Shown here piece by piece: positions 1 through 9,009 of a stretch of DNA of 64,000 bases. Position 1 is the first letter of the stretch; the number at the start of each line of letters is the position of its first letter. The stretch spans positions 5,270,001 through 5,334,000 of the forward strand of contig NZ_CP016428.1 in NCBI RefSeq assembly GCF_001693385.1. The letters are read 5' to 3'. Origin of the DNA: Bradyrhizobium icense. GTDB taxonomy: Bacteria > Pseudomonadota > Alphaproteobacteria > Rhizobiales > Xanthobacteraceae. The notes under the pieces are model-generated. The model did not search any database, was not told the DNA's origin, and saw only the letters and a program-made list of their open reading frames with translations. Both the position numbers and the translations under genes were made by a program.

Positions 1-4
1 ACTA

Positions 5-424
5 ATGACGAAAAACCGATTTGCTATGGGCCTTGCTCTTGCATTCATTCTGTTGGCGAGCTTTCCTGGAGCCGCCCGCGCGGAGGAGCCCGCGGGGCTG
101 AACGGCGGCGCGCCAATCAACCCCGGCGACGTGTTGTCAGGCGAGCTCTACGCGTTGCGCATACGCGATGCCAAGCCCGGCAAAAAGGTCGCCTACCAGA
201 TCATCACCGCGCCGCGCCGGCTGCCCGAGCCGCACGCGCTGTGCAAGCTAGAGACCGGACCGGTAATGTTTCAGCTCCTCACAACTGGCGAAGCGCACGC
301 CCGTCAGCTGAAGCCACTAGTCGGCAAGAGGATCTCGGTGAAGGTCGATGAAATCGCCTGTGCTGACGCTGAGCAGATGAGCGAGGCGGTGATCAAGAAG
401 TGGACTCTGGTGAAACAGCCTTGA
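5..424 (+). CDS. Small exported protein of unknown function
   Basis: A 139-residue protein with a classic Sec signal peptide: a basic N-terminus (MTKNRF), a hydrophobic stretch to about residue 22 and an Ala-x-Ala cleavage site near residues 24-26 (AARAEE). The mature part is about 110 residues with two cysteines (in ALCKLE and EIACADAE) that could form a disulphide in the periplasm. No catalytic motif is visible and I do not recognise the family. The ATG lies only four bases from the window edge, so neither its ribosome binding site nor its operon context can be seen. Codon use looks normal for a high-GC genome, so I take it as a real gene. Confidence 0.7.
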   Translation: MTKNRFAMGLALAFILLASFPGAARAEEPAGLNGGAPINPGDVLSGELYALRIRDAKPGKKVAYQIITAPRRLPEPHALCKLETGPVMFQLLTTGEAHARQLKPLVGKRISVKVDEIACADAEQMSEAVIKKWTLVKQP

Positions 425-592
425 TCTGTTAGAGCCTCTACTGACGATGTTGCAGCATATAGCGCAGCAAGTTGCGGAATTCGCCCCCACCACCGCGGCA
501 GGCAGCTAGTGCAGGGCAAGGATTTCGAATCTAGAAAACGAAGCTTAGGCCATGATGAAACATTTTGCGTTGAAGACCCATATAGGCATCAC

Positions 593-1778
593 ATGCTGCA
601 TCCCGAAACGCAGATGCTGAACTGCGGCTACGATCCGCAATTATCGGAAGGAGCGTTCAAACCGCCGGTCTTTCTGACTTCGACCTTCGTTTTCCGGACT
701 GCCGAGAAGACGGGACTTCTTCGATTTCGTCTCGGGTCGGGGCGAGCCTCCCGAGGGGATGGACGCAGGCCTGGTTTATTCGCGGATCAATCACTCCGAT
801 AGCGAAATGTCGAGGACAGGACTTCCGTCTACGAGTGCAGAGATTGCGCACTGTTCTCATCCGGCATGGCGGTGATTGCGACGACGATCCTCGCGTTCGG
901 CAAGCCCTGGCGACGTGATTCTGCACTCTCAACCCCTCAACGGTGTACCGGAAGCGGTGCTTGCGAAGACGCTTGCGGACCTTTCGATCGGAGCCGTCGG
1001 CTTTGCCGACGGCCTCGACGAAACCGGAGTTAGGCTGGCGGCAGGGACGTGATGCGCAAAAGGCCGAGTTGCAATGATTTTCATCGAAACTCCGGCAAAC
1101 GCAACCGATGGGCTGGTCGATATTGCGATGGTCCGCCGCGTCGCAGAGATGACCGGTCGGGCCCAGGGACACACGCCGATCGTGCGTGTAAAAACACATT
1201 GCTCGGGCCGGTGTTTCAGCGACAGATCGAACATAGTGCGGATCTCACTTTTATTCACTGACCAAGTGTCGGCGTAATTCAGACCTGATCGCTGGCGCTG
1301 CGCTCGGGTCAAAAGCCCCTATGAAGGACGTCAAAGCGCTGCGAGGCGCATCTGCACCCAACTGGACCCGCATTCCTGCTGGATGATCAGCCGCTCGCCC
1401 GAAACACTGAGCCTTTGCATGGAAAAAGCCGATAGAAATGCGCAGCTCGTAGCGGATTACCTGCGCGACCACGAAAAGGTGGCCTCGCTCACCAGGGCAG
1501 ACCCGGCCGTGGGCCGGCTATTCGCGAAGCAATGCACCGGCGCAGGTTCCACATTTTCGTTCGATATTATCGGCGGAAAAGCCGCCGCATACCAATTTCT
1601 GAACGCGCTGAAACGCTTTAAGCTGGCAGTGAGCCTGGGCGGCGCCGAGTCGCTTGCCAGCCTACCCGCACGAATGACCCACTCAGGTGTTCCGACTCAC
1701 ATCCGTGAAAAAATCGGCGTCCTCGACTCTACGATCCGGCTATCGATCGGTATCGCGCACGCGTTGACCGAGGCATAG
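593..1778 (+). pseudogene. Decayed cystathionine gamma-lyase / methionine gamma-lyase family gene
   Basis: Pieces of a Cys/Met-metabolism PLP enzyme follow one another in all three + frames: MLHPETQMLNCGYDPQ and KPPVFLTSTFVF at the start, then SSGMAVIATTILAF-like, LADLSIGAVGFADGLDET-like, IFIETPANATDGLVDIAMVRR and LLGPVFQ-like pieces, and a long C-terminal part from 1383 ([38 protein letters not shown]). The family is about 400-430 residues, which fits the span. At least five frameshifts are needed and the stretch holding the PLP lysine is scrambled, so the gene is dead. The C-terminal third is best preserved. The intact ancestor would have cleaved or exchanged sulphur amino acids. Confidence 0.8.
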
Positions 1779-2050
1779 CTGCAGGCGTGCGGCTGCTGGG
1801 CCGGCCTGCCAGGCGCCCATAAATGCTGTGGGGGGCTTGTTACCAACTCGACACCTCGGTCCCGTAATCACCTTGACGGCCTGCTTGTGACCTTCGAGCA
1901 ACCCTGAGCTGCGCTGCGCAGAATGCGTGATGGGCAAGCTGCCACCCCGGTTGCCCTCTTCATCCACAGAGGTCTGATTGCCATACCGATGCCATTAAGC
2001 GGGCTATCAGGAGCATAGATGCAGCATCATCCGCTAAAGGAGAACCGTAA
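1779..2050. other. Intergenic stretch, nothing recognised
   Basis: No ORF here carries a recognisable domain and no hairpin with a T-tract is obvious. An AAGGAGAA Shine-Dalgarno-like run near 2036-2043 precedes the GTG at 2051. Confidence 0.4.
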
Positions 2051-2341
2051 GTGCGCGTTAGTCCGTATTTCGAGGAGATCAAGGCTCGCGCGCTGCAACT
2101 GCTAACTAGCTTTCAGCCCACCGCAACCACACTCATTCGATTAAAAGGGGAACTCCGACATGCCGTGCGTGGCGCACTCAGTCAAGCACGCGACGAGATG
2201 TACAAGCGCGAGAGACCCCGCATGATGGGGTCGCGAGCGGAACGCGTTGCTGCGTATCGGCGCACTCACTTCAACATCGGCAACTTCGCGCGAGCAGAGC
2301 GGGAAATTTGCAAGCTCATGTGGACGCGGCTGCACCACTGA
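2051..2341 (+). CDS. Hypothetical basic protein
   Basis: A 96-residue Arg-rich protein beginning at GTG, eight bases after an AAGGAGAA ribosome binding site, which is why I prefer this start. No domain is recognised; the composition (many R, A, H) fits a small nucleic-acid-associated or mobile-element protein, but that is guesswork. It heads a series of small same-strand ORFs up to about 3.9 kb that looks like the accessory operon of a phage or integrative element. It could also be non-coding. Confidence 0.4.
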   Translation: MRVSPYFEEIKARALQLLTSFQPTATTLIRLKGELRHAVRGALSQARDEMYKRERPRMMGSRAERVAAYRRTHFNIGNFARAEREICKLMWTRLHH

Positions 2342-2392
2342 CAGTGGCGCCTTTATTTACATAGCGCGCAGTATCGGCAACTCTTACATACA

Positions 2393-2823
2393 ATGCAGCG
2401 TTTTCGCATAAGATCAAATCGCGCGCGAGCCTCGCGCCACCGCATCGTTGAAGATTTTAGACGCGGCACTCTTCAGCATTTGCATCTCAACCACGGAGTT
2501 GAAACCTCAATGGGCGTAGATACAAATAGCGACGTTCCGTCGATAGAATTTGCGGGCATCGCTAGAGACAGCAAATCCGGGCTTAATCAAGCTCGTCATC
2601 GACCGCTACTTCAAGCGCGAGCGGAATGGACGACCTGCTCGGCGAATTTGTCGCCGACTTGCTAAAGCGCGTCAAGGCGCAGAAGCGCGAAGACGACGAG
2701 CCCCGCCTCATAGCATCTGCTCAACGCCCGCGACGAAGATCGCTTAACGGTCGGCGCCGGCAAGCCATCCAGATTAAGCAACACTGCGCAATACTGAAGG
2801 AGATCTGCGGCGTGCTCAAGTAG
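2393..2823 (+). pseudogene. Degraded small gene(s), island-type hypothetical
   Basis: Protein-like pieces occur in two frames: GLIKLVIDRYFKRERNG (frame starting near 2550) and then MDDLLGEFVADLLKRVKAQ (frame starting at 2626). Read together with one frameshift near 2625 they give a continuous, amphipathic, plausible protein. I do not recognise a family. The following stretch to 2823 is Arg-rich and low in information. I call it a frameshifted hypothetical gene. Confidence 0.35.
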
Positions 2824-2978
2824 ACATCTCGCGATCCCATCGAGGATTGCAACGGGATCCGGCGTTACGTCCAAGCACCCCGCGATGATGTTCGAGCGCT
2901 GAACAAACGTTCACACGATCCCGTTCGGCTCGCCGAAGAACGCAAGAATGCCAATCCCAACCACTACCGACGACGAGA

Positions 2979-3197
2979 ATGAGGATCAACGTGTCTGAGC
3001 AGCGAATGATCACGGCAGGCGATTCGATTGCGAGAATCGATCGTGTATTTCAGAAGTTTCGGCAAATAATCGATAATGACGACTCGATTTCCCCTTGCGT
3101 TCGAGGTGCGATGCACGCATTGCTCGATGAGGATCTTCTTTTCGCGAGGGCGAGAATTCTCGACTATATAGCTAAGCATGAGGCGCACCGGCGATGA
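2979..3197 (+). CDS. Small hypothetical protein, first of a translationally coupled set
   Basis: A 72-residue, mostly helical and acidic protein (RIDRVFQKFRQIIDNDD; HALLDEDLLFARARILDYIAKHEAHRR). Its TGA overlaps the ATG of the next ORF (ATGA at 3194-3197), the usual sign of translational coupling. No domain is recognised. Base composition is more AT-rich than the neighbours, suggesting transfer. Together with the next three ORFs it looks like a phage or plasmid-type early-gene cluster. Confidence 0.5.
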   Translation: MRINVSEQRMITAGDSIARIDRVFQKFRQIIDNDDSISPCVRGAMHALLDEDLLFARARILDYIAKHEAHRR

Positions 3198-3360
3198 GTA
3201 TCCCTGCGGCCGTTTCAGGTGCTGAGGCCCTTGCGCTTGTCGAGGAGCGCTTCGCGTTCGCCCGCGCGGTAATTGACGGTAATCCCGACTTGCTGCTCGA
3301 GATTCGAGACTTAACGCTGGAGTTCAGGATGCGGATTATCCTGCAAGCGGGGGCGTCATG
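3194..3360 (+). CDS. Small hypothetical protein, coupled
   Basis: 55 residues, starting MSIPAAVSGAEALALVEERF and ending RIILQAGAS. The start overlaps the previous stop (ATGA) and its own stop overlaps the next start (ATGA at 3357-3360). The predicted chain is helical and Leu/Ala/Glu-rich, with no recognised domain. The double overlap is the main evidence that this short frame is translated. Confidence 0.45.
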
Positions 3361-3476
3361 ACGCGGTCCCCGCAGCACCAGCACTCGCCCAAGATTGAGG
3401 GCATCGCGCGAAAGCTCGATATCGTGGTGGCGGAGCTCGCTTCGCTTTCGAATGCTGCTCGCCGCGAGCGGCATTA
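3357..3476 (+). CDS. Very small hypothetical protein, coupled
   Basis: 39 residues, starting MTRSPQHQHSPKIEGIARKL and ending NAARRERH. It begins inside the ATGA shared with the upstream ORF and overlaps the next ORF in another frame. A short helical segment (EGIARKLDIVVAELASLSNAARR) could be a coiled coil. No family is recognised. Coordinates could be off by a base or two because I placed this short frame by hand. Confidence 0.4.
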
Positions 3477-3610
3477 AGGCGCCGCCACCTCTCGATCAGG
3501 ATTACATCATTATTCAGCCGTTTGCGGAGATCCGTCACGTCAGCCCCGACGGGGTGCTCTCTCGCATTCGCCGGGGCAAGCTACGTGCCGAGAAGCGCGG
3601 TGGTCGCTGA
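3452..3610 (+). CDS. Small hypothetical protein
   Basis: 52 residues from ATG 3452, with a central beta-like segment (DQDYIIIQPFAEIRHVSPDGVLS) and a basic tail (RIRRGKLRAEKRGGR). It overlaps the end of the previous ORF by about 25 bases. A long frame continues 5' of this ATG but shows no protein-like sequence, so I chose the internal start. No recognised domain. It fits the same small-gene array. Confidence 0.4.
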   Translation: MLLAASGIKAPPPLDQDYIIIQPFAEIRHVSPDGVLSRIRRGKLRAEKRGGR

Positions 3611-3615
3611 CACGG

Positions 3616-3891
3616 TTGCGCGGTATAGCGGTTCGTCAACTTAAAGGTGATAATAGGCCAATCATTGAAAAGGTTTCACAAATCGAGGCGGAGCTTCGAC
3701 AGATGGCAGCAGTGTATGCCCGCAAATGCAGTGCGCTTGCCAAGCTGCAGGAGGCGTACTGTCGCAAACTCTACGAGTTGCTCGAGGCCAAGGCGGCGCG
3801 CGACCGACACAGCACCGCAGGGACCCGCGAAAGAGATGATCATCACCCACGCCCGTGCTGCGATCGACCAGGGTTTCCGAAAGGATTGTAG
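3616..3891 (+). CDS. Possible coiled-coil hypothetical protein
   Basis: A frame beginning at TTG 3616 whose first 60 residues are protein-like and helical (IIEKVSQIEAELRQMAAVYARKCSALAKLQEAYCRKLYELLEAK), with heptad-type spacing suggesting a coiled coil. The last 30 residues look random, and a protein-like frame MIITHARAAIDQGFRKD begins at 3837, so a frameshift or a true earlier end is possible. Function unknown. Confidence 0.3.
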   Translation: MRGIAVRQLKGDNRPIIEKVSQIEAELRQMAAVYARKCSALAKLQEAYCRKLYELLEAKAARDRHSTAGTRERDDHHPRPCCDRPGFPKGL

Positions 3892-4198
3892 AGCCCGGAT
3901 GAATGGCACATTGACTATCCCGGCGTGTTTAGCGGGACCACGGCCGAGGTGAGAGAGTTGCGTCTCGGTCTGTCGTAGGTTGTTGCCATCATTCAGGTAC
4001 TTCATAACGTTTCTATCGGGTTGTCGTTGCCTGCCAACATCAGCGGCGGTCGCCAGCCACTCTGAATTCAAGCAAAGTGCGCTTGCGACTTCACGATAGT
4101 AAGGGGCTCCTCGGTTAGCGGCCTCTTTCATTTACGTTGCCGATGGGGAGCGCGCTCATGAGCGAAAGCAGACGCCCCATCTCCTTCGGACTTAGGAA
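3892..4198. other. Gap without a supported gene
   Basis: Open frames here on both strands have the composition of shadows. No RNA gene or terminator is recognised. Confidence 0.3.
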
Positions 4199-4347
4199 GT
4201 TACTTGCCGCCCTTCGAGCGAGTGTCCCGGTAGGCATTTCGATAGTTGGGACTTCGCCGGACCGACTCCCAGGCGAAATCCGTCACCTCCCCTGACTTGA
4301 TGGCATACTGATACGCGCCCGGCGAAGCGCCAGTCGAACTCGGACAT
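4199..4347 (-). pseudogene. DUF6499-like short domain, frameshifted
   Basis: Reading leftward from ATG 4347 gives MSEFDWRFAG; after one shift it continues YQYAIKSGEVTDFAWESVRR, then SPNYRNAYRDTRSKGGK and a stop. The pattern DWR...Y.Y......FAWE.LRR.P.YR..Y is that of the small DUF6499 domain carried by rhizobial integrative elements, often near DUF2285 proteins. The single frameshift sits between FAG and YQY. In the Mesorhizobium FseA activator, two such neighbouring frames are fused by programmed frameshifting, but here the order relative to the DUF2285 gene is different and I see no slippery site I would trust. Confidence 0.55.
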
Positions 4348-4506
4348 TGCTCTGATCCCCTGCCGTAAGGCTGGTTCCGGAGAAATGTCTATGAAGCCTT
4401 GGGTTACCGGGAAGTCACTAATTGTGCATTCCGTGATGCGTGGAGGCGATCACGTTGTCAGTGGGAAAAATCCATTCCCAATTGCGAGTTCTACGACAGA
4501 TTCTTG

Positions 4507-4785
4507 CTATTTGGTCCCACCGCCGCGCAGCAAATCGCGGTAACCGTGGTCAGCCATCCATTTTGCTCGCGCCAAATGACTATCAAACGCATTGCGAGCG
4601 CGCGACGGTTCGCGATCCGGATCGATATGCAAAACGATCCGAGCAACCTCCTTCCAGTCGGCGCCATCGGCCTCGGCATCGAGAAGCCGCCAATACGTCA
4701 CCAGATGCTGTTCATCGTAGCTCGTGAGCACCGGATCATCCGGAGCTGAGTCGGCGATATCAGGATCGAGTGGCGGGGTCTTCAT
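4507..4785 (-). CDS. DUF2285 domain protein of a symbiosis-island element
   Basis: 92 residues. The core (LTSYDEQHLVTYWRLLDAEADGADW followed by ARIVLHIDP, ARNAFDSHLARAKWM and GYRDLLRGG) matches the DUF2285 pattern as I remember it. Members include the C-terminal half of FseA, which controls excision and transfer of the Mesorhizobium symbiosis ICE. The frame is open further upstream to 4842, but those residues look random; ATG 4785 begins the protein-like part, with a GGAG about 12 bases ahead. It is followed 160 bases downstream on the same strand by a broken DUF6499-like frame. Probably a DNA-binding regulator of an integrative element; whether it still works alone is unclear. Confidence 0.7.
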   Translation of the reverse strand: MKTPPLDPDIADSAPDDPVLTSYDEQHLVTYWRLLDAEADGADWKEVARIVLHIDPDREPSRARNAFDSHLARAKWMADHGYRDLLRGGGTK

Positions 4786-4887
4786 GGGTGTACCAACAAC
4801 TCCGTTGCTCGAATTTCGTCGCCTGTGTGTGGGTTTCTCCACACAACCGCCATAAAGCGATCAAGTCCAGCATAAATTCCTCAGAAG

Positions 4888-4907
4888 GACTAGTCATGAG
4901 ACTAGTC
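4888..4907. repeat. Perfect inverted repeat upstream of the DUF2285 gene
   Basis: GACTAGTC, four bases (ATGA), GACTAGTC. Each arm is itself a palindrome, so the site could be a regulator half-site pair or a hairpin. It lies about 100 bases upstream of the DUF2285 start, a fitting operator position, but the binding protein is unknown. Confidence 0.45.
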
Positions 4908-5354
4908 GCACGCTCGCATCACTGGGCTAATCGTCTTTGTCCGCGTATTATACCACGTAGCGCAATATACGCGATTGCTTCCTATCCTGCGGATGGACAT
5001 TCGCTAGGTCTTTGGAGCAGATGATCGATGTCGCTTGGCCCTAGGCCGGCTAGCGCCGCGCTAGTGAATGGCGATCTCGACTTGTGGCGGTGCGCCTTTC
5101 CTCTAGTCATCAAAGAAGACCAAAACTCGCAGGCGAGCGGGGTTCGCTTTCACCGGCCCACCAGCAGAACGAAGATTGACCAGCTTCGTTCGCTGAAGGT
5201 CCTGCCAGCACCAAAAGACCAGCGTCGTACACGCATAGTTAGCGAACTCCCTGCCCTGGTCCTTGCGGTAGCTCAAGCAACGGGGCATGCCACGCGACCA
5301 CAAGTCTGTCATTCCAAGTCCCGCGGCCATCGAGCATGGGCCTCTCTCCCGCAG
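4908..5354. other. Gap without a supported gene
   Basis: Open frames on both strands have shadow-like composition. No transposase or RNA motif is recognised. Confidence 0.3.
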
Positions 5355-7475
5355 CTATTTCTTCCCCATCCAAACATCCTCGAATGACGAAAGGGGCATA
5401 AGTTCCTGCTCCTGCACGGGCCGGTCATTCATGACGTCGGCCGCTTTCAACGTCGCACTAAATCGGACAACAGTGCGTCTTTCGATTTCCGCCAATGTCG
5501 CTTGCTCGTCTTCGAAGCCTTCTGGCGAGAATTCCTCAAACGGTGAATCATCAGCTAGCTCCTGCTTTTGCGATGTGACGAAGCCGAACGCCCTGATGCT
5601 GCCGCTCCTGGTCGGTGCAACGACCACCTTCCAATAGGATAGCGGCACATGAACGTTGCCTGCCTCCTCGTCTTCAAGTTTCAGATCCCGCTTCGTGAAA
5701 ATTGGACCAGCAAAGATCGATAGGCGTGCCAGCGTCCTATCGGAGGATGCTTGCCTGCTAATGTGATTTTCGAGCCGCCCCCACAAGCCGTGGAAACCAA
5801 ACTTATCGCGATTAAATGCTTCGTGCTGAAGCGTGCAGTTCGTCAGGTGAAACGTGTCTGAATTCGCGTACTCAATCTCTGTCTTTGACGCCCCCCTATC
5901 ATCTCGCCTCACGAGATGGCCAAAATCGAGCCTCTTCCACCGATCATAGAAGCCTTTCGGTAGCTGGTACTTTTCGTCCATGCGGCTATCGGTAATCCAC
6001 TCGTCCTTTCCAAAGGTTTCGCGGCCCTTAATCTTCCTCTGACCTTTGCTGTAATCGGTATTGCAGGCCGAAAGGACCGGCAATCTCCGTTGTGCATGCA
6101 TCATGCACGAGTAGTGATGGTAGTGGAGGACCTTGCCGGCGCGGCCCCGCAAGGGAGCAATCAGCTTCGGGTCTTCGCTCTCTATGGTTGGGAATTCCAC
6201 AATACGGTCGCGGCCGAGGAAGTTTTCGTCGTAGCCTTGTCGATCGCTATAATCGGTGTCGAAGTTAAGCTTCTCCAGCAACAACTCGTCAGGCTCGGCG
6301 CTTGCGACAATGGCCGGAGCAACCAATGGCTTAACTTCCGGGATCAATGAGCGGATAGAAGGAGGATTCGAAAGGCTTTCAACCTTGAGCGAGACGTTTA
6401 GTGGCAAGACGAGTGAGAATCCCTCATTCGGCAGGCTTGCTGGAATGAGCTGCGGAGCGAAAGTAGGCCGTGCTGACGGCTCCACGTCGATTTCGAGTTC
6501 GGCTGTAGTTGGCTTGATCGTTCCTTGGATGGCCGCCTCAAGCATCGGCAGGAGATCATGACGAGCAGCCTGTTTCCTGATGTCAGCTACGAGCCGGCTG
6601 GTCCTGACGCCTTCGTTGGCTATCCATTTGATCTCGTGCTCCAGCGGCTTATGGTCGGTAATGGGCTGGCCGTCGTGGCCGATGTAGCGACCTTGGCTAT
6701 CTTTCAGCGGCTTTCCCGAGTGGTGTAGGGCAACGACATCCCAGAGATCGTTGAACACTGGCGAGCCTGACGAGCCTCGGAAGGTATCGCTCTGGTAGGT
6801 GAGAAAGTCTTCAGTGTCATCGAAGGGCAATAGTTTATTTTCACGAATGGCTATTTGCTTGCTCTGGCCTCCGGGATGCTGAACGATGGAAAGAAACTGG
6901 CCGTAGTCCGCCTTGCCGAGTTGAGGATTCAGGCGAAGCCATCCGAAACTCGCCAGCTCTTCCGTCCCTTGCTTTGAAAGAGGGTCAACCGCCACGACGC
7001 AATAATCGAGATCCTTGTCGTTGAAGAAGAACTTGTCAGGAGCGAAGGAGAACCAGGTGGGGATTCGGTCATTTCCAAGGGGGTCCGACTCGTATGCGAA
7101 CTGGACACGCGAGCGGCCTGCTACGTCAGGCATCTTAAAAACATGCCAATTCGTCAGCAGGAGTGTGGGGGCGATCATGAAGCCAGTAGCTGACCCTCCG
7201 CGATCACCCGGCGACGGTGGTATCTTGATGCAACCAACAGAACGGGCCGCACGAATGCCTGCCCAGAAGTAGTGTAGGCTCAGCAGGTCATTCGTTCCCA
7301 TCGCGCGCTCTAGCGCGGCAACGTCATCGGGCGTCCGGTTTTCATTGATGTATCGAGTGACGCGATCCGCCCGATCTTTCGGAAGATCAGGCTTAGCCAC
7401 AGGTGCCTTGAGTTCACCGCGCTTCGCGTCGACTCGCGCGGTCGTCGTGGCGACTACTTCAGTATCAATCTGCAT
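5355..7475 (-). CDS. Trypsin-like protease fused to a DNA/RNA non-specific endonuclease
   Basis: A 706-residue, two-enzyme protein. Residues about 85-300 form a trypsin/V8-like serine protease: His111 in TNWHVF, Asp157 in KDLDYCVVAV, Ser236 in FRGSSGSPVF. Residues about 445-690 match the NUC1 (beta-beta-alpha metal) nuclease: HYHHYSCMMHAQRR, then DFGHLVRRDD, where His520 stands for the catalytic His of the usual DRGH, then TFHLTNCTLQHEAFNR and WGRLENHI with the metal-binding Asn/Glu region. Arg of DRGH is Phe here. There is no signal peptide, so it is cytosolic. A linker of about 140 residues joins the halves. The next gene upstream, 79 bases away on the same strand, is another nuclease. Protease-nuclease fusions suggest a proteolytically controlled effector, possibly anti-phage; that role is inference. 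Confidence 0.8.
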   Translation of the reverse strand: MQIDTEVVATTTARVDAKRGELKAPVAKPDLPKDRADRVTRYINENRTPDDVAALERAMGTNDLLSLHYFWAGIRAARSVGCIKIPPSPGDRGGSATGFMIAPTLLLTNWHVFKMPDVAGRSRVQFAYESDPLGNDRIPTWFSFAPDKFFFNDKDLDYCVVAVDPLSKQGTEELASFGWLRLNPQLGKADYGQFLSIVQHPGGQSKQIAIRENKLLPFDDTEDFLTYQSDTFRGSSGSPVFNDLWDVVALHHSGKPLKDSQGRYIGHDGQPITDHKPLEHEIKWIANEGVRTSRLVADIRKQAARHDLLPMLEAAIQGTIKPTTAELEIDVEPSARPTFAPQLIPASLPNEGFSLVLPLNVSLKVESLSNPPSIRSLIPEVKPLVAPAIVASAEPDELLLEKLNFDTDYSDRQGYDENFLGRDRIVEFPTIESEDPKLIAPLRGRAGKVLHYHHYSCMMHAQRRLPVLSACNTDYSKGQRKIKGRETFGKDEWITDSRMDEKYQLPKGFYDRWKRLDFGHLVRRDDRGASKTEIEYANSDTFHLTNCTLQHEAFNRDKFGFHGLWGRLENHISRQASSDRTLARLSIFAGPIFTKRDLKLEDEEAGNVHVPLSYWKVVVAPTRSGSIRAFGFVTSQKQELADDSPFEEFSPEGFEDEQATLAEIERRTVVRFSATLKAADVMNDRPVQEQELMPLSSFEDVWMGKK

Positions 7476-7554
7476 ACGTTCCCCCGAAAAATTAGATCTT
7501 TAGAAACAACACAAACCGGCCCGTGGCTCGGCTTCAAGAGGCACTTCGCGTCAA

Positions 7555-8643
7555 TCACGGAAACCTAAGGTTCAGTTGAATCTGGCAGTGATCACTGGGC
7601 CAACGGGAACGCGGCGTTTCCTCTTCAATGTCTTTGCCGTATCGCCATTTCCAGTATGATCCCGCGTCCGCAAGGGCAGCGGCCTTCTCATTCATGACAA
7701 AGAAATCTATCGAAAAGCGTTGGCTGGCGGGCTCGGTAGGCCAGCACTTGAACTCCTTATTCTTGGGGATATGGGTAAGTTTCACGTCATCGTCAGGGCT
7801 CGACGTGGATGCGCCAGACATCACATCCCACATATCAGTCGTCTTTATCTCAGGGCTTTCGCGGTCGAACCTGCGATTGAAGTCGCCGGCAACGATAAAC
7901 GGCCCACCGCCCTGATGCGCTGCCCTGATCCAGGATTTAAGCGGTTGCAGCTGACGAAAGAGCGCTGGACAGTGATCGTTATCTGAAGGTTCTTCGATGG
8001 GGTCTTCGTTGCAGCGAGACTTCATGTGCACGACGAGTAGCCGCAAAAGAGCGCCATTTTTGTTCAAGGTAATGTCGAGCCCCCACCGGGTCTGGTGGTC
8101 AGTTGCCGGGTCTTTCGGCCCAAGATCCACGGCGTCCCTCGTATCTGCGAGCGAAACGCCAGAAGATCGCTTGATTGCTAAAGCAACATACTGCCTGGCA
8201 GGATTGGTGAGTTCGCCCGGCAGAGTACTCACGGCTGAGGTCGGGTCGGTTACACACTGCGGCTTGATATCCGAAAGCTGGTTGAAAGGATAATCGGGCG
8301 CCAGGCCACGCTGGTCCGCAACGGTCTGCCCGGAAATACAGAGAATGTACTGGGATGGTGGGAAAACGCGCGCGAGCGCGCGAAGGCTCGCGATCTCCTG
8401 CATGGCATAGACGTCGCCGTCGCTGCATTCACGATAGAGCCGCAAGTCCTTGAATTCATCTTCCGAGCGGAGCGGACGATCATAGACCCTCACTGCCGTC
8501 GCTAATTCGGCGATATTCCACGAAATGAGCTTGATCTCACTCGGCCTCGGATCAGGCCCTTTTGCACCGCAATTGATGTCTTGCGCGAGGGAGGAAGCCG
8601 ACAACCCAAGAATCCACAAAGCAAAAAGCGCGATCATCTTCAT
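7555..8643 (-). CDS. Secreted endonuclease/exonuclease/phosphatase (EEP) family protein
   Basis: A 362-residue DNase I-fold hydrolase. A signal peptide (MKMIALFALWILGLSASSLA, cleaved before QD) sends it to the periplasm or outside. EEP signatures follow in order: LISWNIAE, YAMQEI (metal Glu), LLVVHMKSRC (catalytic His), VAGDFNRRFD (Asp/Asn), RFSIDFFVM and the C-terminal WPSDHCQIQL with the general-base Asp-His pair. The substrate could be nucleic acid, a phosphoinositide or another phosphodiester. I chose ATG 8643 because it starts the signal peptide and has GAGGGG seven bases ahead. It lies directly upstream of the protease-nuclease fusion and is probably co-transcribed with it. Confidence 0.85.
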   Translation of the reverse strand: MKMIALFALWILGLSASSLAQDINCGAKGPDPRPSEIKLISWNIAELATAVRVYDRPLRSEDEFKDLRLYRECSDGDVYAMQEIASLRALARVFPPSQYILCISGQTVADQRGLAPDYPFNQLSDIKPQCVTDPTSAVSTLPGELTNPARQYVALAIKRSSGVSLADTRDAVDLGPKDPATDHQTRWGLDITLNKNGALLRLLVVHMKSRCNEDPIEEPSDNDHCPALFRQLQPLKSWIRAAHQGGGPFIVAGDFNRRFDRESPEIKTTDMWDVMSGASTSSPDDDVKLTHIPKNKEFKCWPTEPASQRFSIDFFVMNEKAAALADAGSYWKWRYGKDIEEETPRSRWPSDHCQIQLNLRFP

Positions 8644-8712
8644 GGACGAGCCCCTCGAATCCAAAATCGCATTTTAAAGATACAACTATGACGAGAAGAT
8701 TACAAGGTTTCG

Positions 8713-8841
8713 CTACAGATGCTTTAACGCTGGTTCGGGTCTGCCGCACCAATCTGCGCTTGGCGACTGCATGCTCAGCCAGTGCACAGCGTCGCTGTCA
8801 GAATGCACGGCGACGGGATCGATCTTTGGCGCCGCGTTCAT
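8713..8841 (-). CDS. Possible 42-residue peptide
   Basis: A short frame starting MNAAPKIDPVAVHSDSDAVH, with GAGG six bases upstream of its ATG. It has no known domain, and the only support is the ribosome binding site and its place just upstream of the two nuclease genes on the same strand. It may be chance. The rest of 8665-9009 shows nothing. Confidence 0.2.
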   Translation of the reverse strand: MNAAPKIDPVAVHSDSDAVHWLSMQSPSADWCGRPEPALKHL

Positions 8842-9009
8842 ATCTTGCCTCTTGAGCGGTGACGTGGATATGCCGTGTCCCCGCTCGACGGCGTCAACTG
8901 GAGTCCGCCGCAATCCGCTTGCGCGCATCGGCACCTCTAAAAATCATTACGGTGTCCCTCGACTCGTTACGACTATAAATTGTTCAACCTGACAGGTTAA
9001 GCAAAGGTC

